A stretch of DNA of 64,000 bases from Quillaja saponaria (lineage: Eukaryota > Streptophyta > Magnoliopsida > Fabales > Quillajaceae), in the NCBI GenBank assembly GCA_029379385.1, contig CM055612.1, forward strand, positions 19,220,001-19,284,000. The letters are read 5' to 3'. A program made the position numbers and the translations under genes. Positions 60,558 through 64,000 of this stretch are shown one piece after another. Below the pieces are notes generated by a model. It did not search any database and had not been told where the DNA came from. It saw nothing but the letters and a program-made list of their open reading frames with translations. Every line of letters starts with the position of its first letter. The stretch's first letter is position 1.

Positions 60558-61029
60558 AATTTTACTAATTAATCCTCTTCAATGAATTTCTTAGATATAT
60601 GTTCCAAACTTTTTGATCAGTTTGCTAATCTTGGTCACTTAATGAGATTTAGTGTATATTTGTGCCATTTGTAAATGCTCGTTGCCAGCTAATTTCTTAT
60701 ATTTAAAAGATGATACACAGAACAGAGGACCTAAATATTCCATAACAAGGTAAAAAAAGAAAATAAAAAATGAACTAGGGGATATATATAAAAGATGAAC
60801 TAAATAGGTGTATTAATCGAGGTGTATATAAACTGGTTCAGACACACTTGACCGCTAAACAAAAAATAAGCTTACGAGTTATTATTTTATCATTTTTTTA
60901 TTGTTTATTAGGGTTGCTAGCTAATGACAACTTTTTATATGCTTAATTAATCACACATTTTCAGCCTATAAAGAAAAGGATTTGGATCATTTAGAATTTC
61001 TTAGGAATTCTGCCATGTAGAATTCTCTT
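60558..61029. other. 3' flank of the LBD gene
   Basis: Probable 3' UTR followed by AT-rich DNA; nothing else was recognised. Confidence 0.5.
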
Positions 61030-61780
61030 AGGCTATATATGTTTGGATTCATTTAATTAGATTTGAAATTGAAATTGTAAAATCAATTTCAATTCTACTA
61101 AAATTGGAATTAGTTAGAATTATAATATACGAGTTTGGATCACAAAAATAATTACAACCAGAATTGTGCTTTAAGTACGTTGTGGTGGTTATCGTCGTCT
61201 CTGGCGACTTCCAAGAATGGTTGTCCTCATCTCTGACAGTGGTTGGCAGTAGTTATTGGTGACTTTTGACGGTGATTTCCATCGTCTTCGGAAGCTTTTG
61301 GGTGTTGTTGTCATTGTCTCCACTGGGTTCCAACGATGGTTGTCGTTGTCTCTGATGAAATCTAAATATGTTTGTCGTCGTTCCAAGAAATCCCAACGGT
61401 GCTTGCTTGGTCTTTTGTTGTCTCAATGGTGGTCACCAACATCCTTATCAAGTTGCAACAATGGTTAGTATTGTATTCTGTGGGTCATTAGTGACAGTTG
61501 TCGGTGGTGACAGTGGTGGCAGTCGACAATGGCAAGACGATGTTACCTGTGGGTAAAAGGGGGTGGCAAGGGGGTTGTCGGTTGTGGTGGCTGATATTAT
61601 AACATGATATGCAGTCATAAGTAAGTGAATTTTAAGAATAACACATGCACAAGAATTGTAAATTTTAGAATCTACCCATAAGAATTGAATATGATGTTTT
61701 CTAGTTGTTTCTCAATTCTTGGAAATTGAGTTGAAAATTTTAATTCCAATTCCAATTCTAAATTAATTTTAAGAAAAGTA
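61030..61780. repeat. MITE-like block with a GC-richer repeated core
   Basis: The left part (TGTTTGGATTCATTTAATTAG, then GAAATTGAAATTG) and the right part near 61720-61760 (GGAAATTGAGTTGAAAATTTT then TTCCAATTCCAATTC) are loosely complementary. They resemble the insertion at 12267-13070. The core (61175-61600) is GC-richer and repeats variants of GATGGTTGTCGTTGTCTCTG. Open frames in it are by-products of that repeat. Borders are uncertain. Confidence 0.4.
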
Positions 61781-61853
61781 GGATTAGGATTAGGATTAGG
61801 ATTAGAATTAAAATTAAAATTAAGATTAGAATTAAGATTAGGGTTAGAGTTAG
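61781..61853. repeat. Degenerate TTAGGA/TTAGGG-like tract (left part)
   Basis: Hexamers GGATTA recur four times, then drift to GAATTA, AAATTA, AGATTA and GGGTTA. The right part of what may be the same tract is at 63001-63058. Confidence 0.8.
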
Positions 61854-61860
61854 ATATTAC

Positions 61861-62992
61861 TAGAGATGGCAATGGCCGGGTCTGGCCTAGCTAGCACCCA
61901 ACCCGTTATTTAACTATACCCATTATGGACCTGAAAATGAGACCCATCTTAGACCCATTATATACTGGGTATACCCAGACCCGAACCCAAACCCACTGGG
62001 TCTGCCTATATACCCGACTTATTTATTTAAAAAAAAAAAAAAAAACTATGTTCTACTAATTTTTGAAAGAAAACTATGTTTTCCATAGTTTTTTTTTTTT
62101 TTTTTTTTTTTAAAGAATTGGTTTACTTAAGCCATATTAAATTTTTGGTTAGTTAATATAATTTCATACTCTTATGTTTAATTAAAATGATAAAAATAGA
62201 GCAAAATTCCATTGTTAGTTACTCCGCATTTCAAATTGACAATGCAAGCTAAAATGCAAAAAATAAAATAAAATAAAATACTTGTATTAAAGAAGCTAAT
62301 ATTTTTTGTTCAAAATTTCAATTTCCTTCTTTGCCCAAATATCCTCAAGCACCAAAAAGTTTAAATATTTTCTTGTTAATACATATAAATGTTGACCCAA
62401 TTTATTACTAATTTTGTCTAATGTTATTTAGTGACATGTAATTAAAATCTTGATTACCCATAGAAATTGTTAAGTTTAACCATAAATTTTAACATTTTGG
62501 ATAAATTACAATTCATTAATAATACAGGTGCAATATCTTGATTCAAATGTTTGATAAAAAATTAATGACATTAGAAATTAGGTGGTAGTTGAATGGATGA
62601 GAAATTGATCATAGACCTATGATTTGTAAATTCTCATCAAATCATGAATTTTCAAATGTAATCTTCCTCATTACATTTTCAAAATTTTTAAATTAAAAAA
62701 AAAATCTAATTCTCAGATCAAAACTATTAATAACAAATCATTTTTCTATATGATAAAGTTTTGATACTTAAAATCAAAGTATAGTGATCATAATATTTTG
62801 ATATTATTGAAAAATTTATCTAGACTTAGCGGGTTCTTGGTTTTGCCTAAATTCAGCGAGTAAAATATAAAAATATCTACACCTATACCCATTAAGGACC
62901 CATTAAGGACTCATTAAGAGACTTATTAATAGACCCACTAGGGTTAGGTAGGGCTAGGCCTGACTTGGACCCGGGCCCATTTGCCATCTCTG
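61861..62992. mobile_element. Non-autonomous hAT-type element (1132 bp)
   Basis: The left end is TAGAGATGGCAATGG, and the right end, on the other strand, CAGAGATGGCAAATGG. Both are followed by CCGGGTC-type sequence. Flanks are GATATTAC (61853-61860) and GGTATTAG (62993-63000), 6 of 8 alike, which fits an aged hAT duplication. ACCCATTA / CCCGACTT-type motifs recur in the subterminal parts. There is no coding capacity. Confidence 0.75.
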
Positions 62993-63000
62993 GGTATTAG

Positions 63001-63058
63001 CATTAGATTTAGGGTTAGAATTAGGTTTTGGGTAAGGCTTAGGCTTATGGTTAGGATA
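63001..63058. repeat. Degenerate TTAGGG-like tract (right part)
   Basis: GCATTAGATTTAGGGTTAG and following GGTTTT / GGCTTA / GGTTAG variants continue the pattern interrupted at 61853. Confidence 0.6.
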
Positions 63059-63960
63059 ATTGGAATAGAAATATGGTATATTTTATAATATAATATTTAA
63101 TTATTAATTAAATAAAATAATAAAAGTAAAAATTAAATTGTTTGAGGTTGAGATCTTACAAAATAGTATGAACGGTTAAAATTAAAGAATTTCAAATTTC
63201 TTATGAATTCTACAAAGTAAAATTTTATTAATCTTAACTATTCACACTATTTTTTTTTTTTTAAATTTCAATCATCCAACTAATTTAATTATAAATTTTT
63301 ATTACTTAATTTAATTAATAAATTAAATATTATATTATAAAATATACTCTATTCTTATTTCTACCTAACTCTAAGTTTAAGTCTAAATCAAAATCAAAAC
63401 CGAAACCAAAATCGAAACCGAAACTGAAATCGAATCCAAATCCAAATCCCTCTTTTCTTCACATTTCATACTGTCATAGATATTGTAAGTCCTTTTTCTT
63501 TGCGAGGTCAATGCCTAATTAATAATATCAGAGAAAAATTATTAGCATCTTTGTGTCAATCATTATTCCTAAAATATTCAAATGAGTACCTCAATGTTTT
63601 ATATAATAAATATCCGAGAAATACTATTAATTAATTATCTCCAATGTGAATTCAAGGAATTTCTCAGCCTAATTTTAAGAATAATATAATTAGTTCCAAA
63701 TTGAGGCTTTCTTTAAATATGTGGAATAAATGAAATTGAATGAAAATAAAGAAATGAATGAAATATTCCTAGATCAAATGACTAATAATAGCATCTTTTA
63801 GTTGAAAAAGTGGTATGAAAATGATAAGTTACATCTTGTTGTATAGCTCAAATCCTAACAAACCCTTTATTAATTTAGAAAAAAAGTTCTTAATTTTACA
63901 TCGAAAATTTAATGCATTGTAGATAATATATCTGAAATTGTTAATCGTGGGCCTGATTGT
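63059..63960. other. AT-rich DNA, no gene seen
   Basis: A hexamer-like stretch (AAATCAAAACCG, AAACCAAAATCG and similar) lies near 63385-63450. Nothing else was recognised. Confidence 0.45.
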
Positions 63961-63966
63961 GTCTAC

Positions 63967-63975
63967 TATAAATAG
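63967..63975 (+). promoter_or_regulatory. TATA-like motif at the window end
   Basis: TATAAATAG in a locally less AT-rich setting. It could belong to a gene or an LTR that begins beyond the window; what it serves is not visible here. Confidence 0.35.
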
Positions 63976-64000
63976 GAGATGAATTGGTGGACCACATACT

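Noticed and set aside
61781..61853. True interstitial telomere
   Set aside because: The unit is TTAGGA/TTAGGG-like and drifting, not the plant TTTAGGG repeat; called only telomere-like.
61672..61872. Asn-rich repeated peptide on the minus strand
   Set aside because: It is the translation of the GGATTA/AATTCC repeat tract.

Overview
This is nuclear DNA from a dicot plant. It is AT-rich, the genes carry GT-AG introns, and the intergenic space is filled with layered transposon remains. Every recognised gene has close plant-family matches: an APO organelle RNA-binding protein, a plant GILT-type thiol reductase, a cinnamoyl-CoA-reductase-like enzyme, a TAF15/FUS-like RNA-binding protein, an FLX-family coiled-coil protein and a LOB-domain transcription factor. 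The sequence does not let me name the species.

Layout. 1-3937: the 5' part of a decayed Ty3/gypsy retrotransposon on the minus strand (pol, protease, gag, primer-binding site, 5' LTR). 6082-6163: a tRNA-Ser(CGA). 7414-8282: a complete TRIM retrotransposon with matching 5-bp target duplications. 8959-11027: APO gene (minus, 2 exons). 12002-13218: a 200-bp tandem duplication with an 804-bp insertion in one copy. 13340-17165: a Ty1/copia relic with a nested MITE. 17669-20755: GILT-like gene (minus, 5 exons). 24524-26912: CCR-like gene (minus, 6 exons, one frameshift). 30000-31400: PIF/Harbinger relic. 31420-37800: Mutator-like (MULE) relic, split by a 4.6-kb hAT element at 31544-36174. 39036-43246: TAF15-like gene (plus, 6 exons, two frameshifts, a solo LTR in intron 5). 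47213-48036: inverted-repeat element. 48341-52794: FLX-like gene (minus, 4 exons) with a 1.35-kb hAT-type element in intron 3 and tRNA-like repeats in intron 1. 54480-55270: a second hAT transposase relic. 57936-58628: a long foldback element. 59933-60557: LBD gene (plus, 2 exons). 61030-63060: nested MITE-like DNA, including a 1.13-kb hAT-type element inside a TTAGGG-like tract. The window ends in AT-rich DNA with a TATA-like motif.

The genes are unrelated housekeeping or regulatory loci; no operon or gene cluster is implied. The FLX/LBD pair and the FLX/APO pair recall neighbours I remember from Arabidopsis (FLX next to LBD12, FLX-like 4 next to APO3), so the window looks like an ancestral block expanded by transposons. 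I found no convincing new biological system. The observations most worth following are the nested transposons with readable target-site duplications, three single-base insertions that break two otherwise good genes, the CXXS active site of the GILT protein, and the long foldback upstream of the LBD gene.
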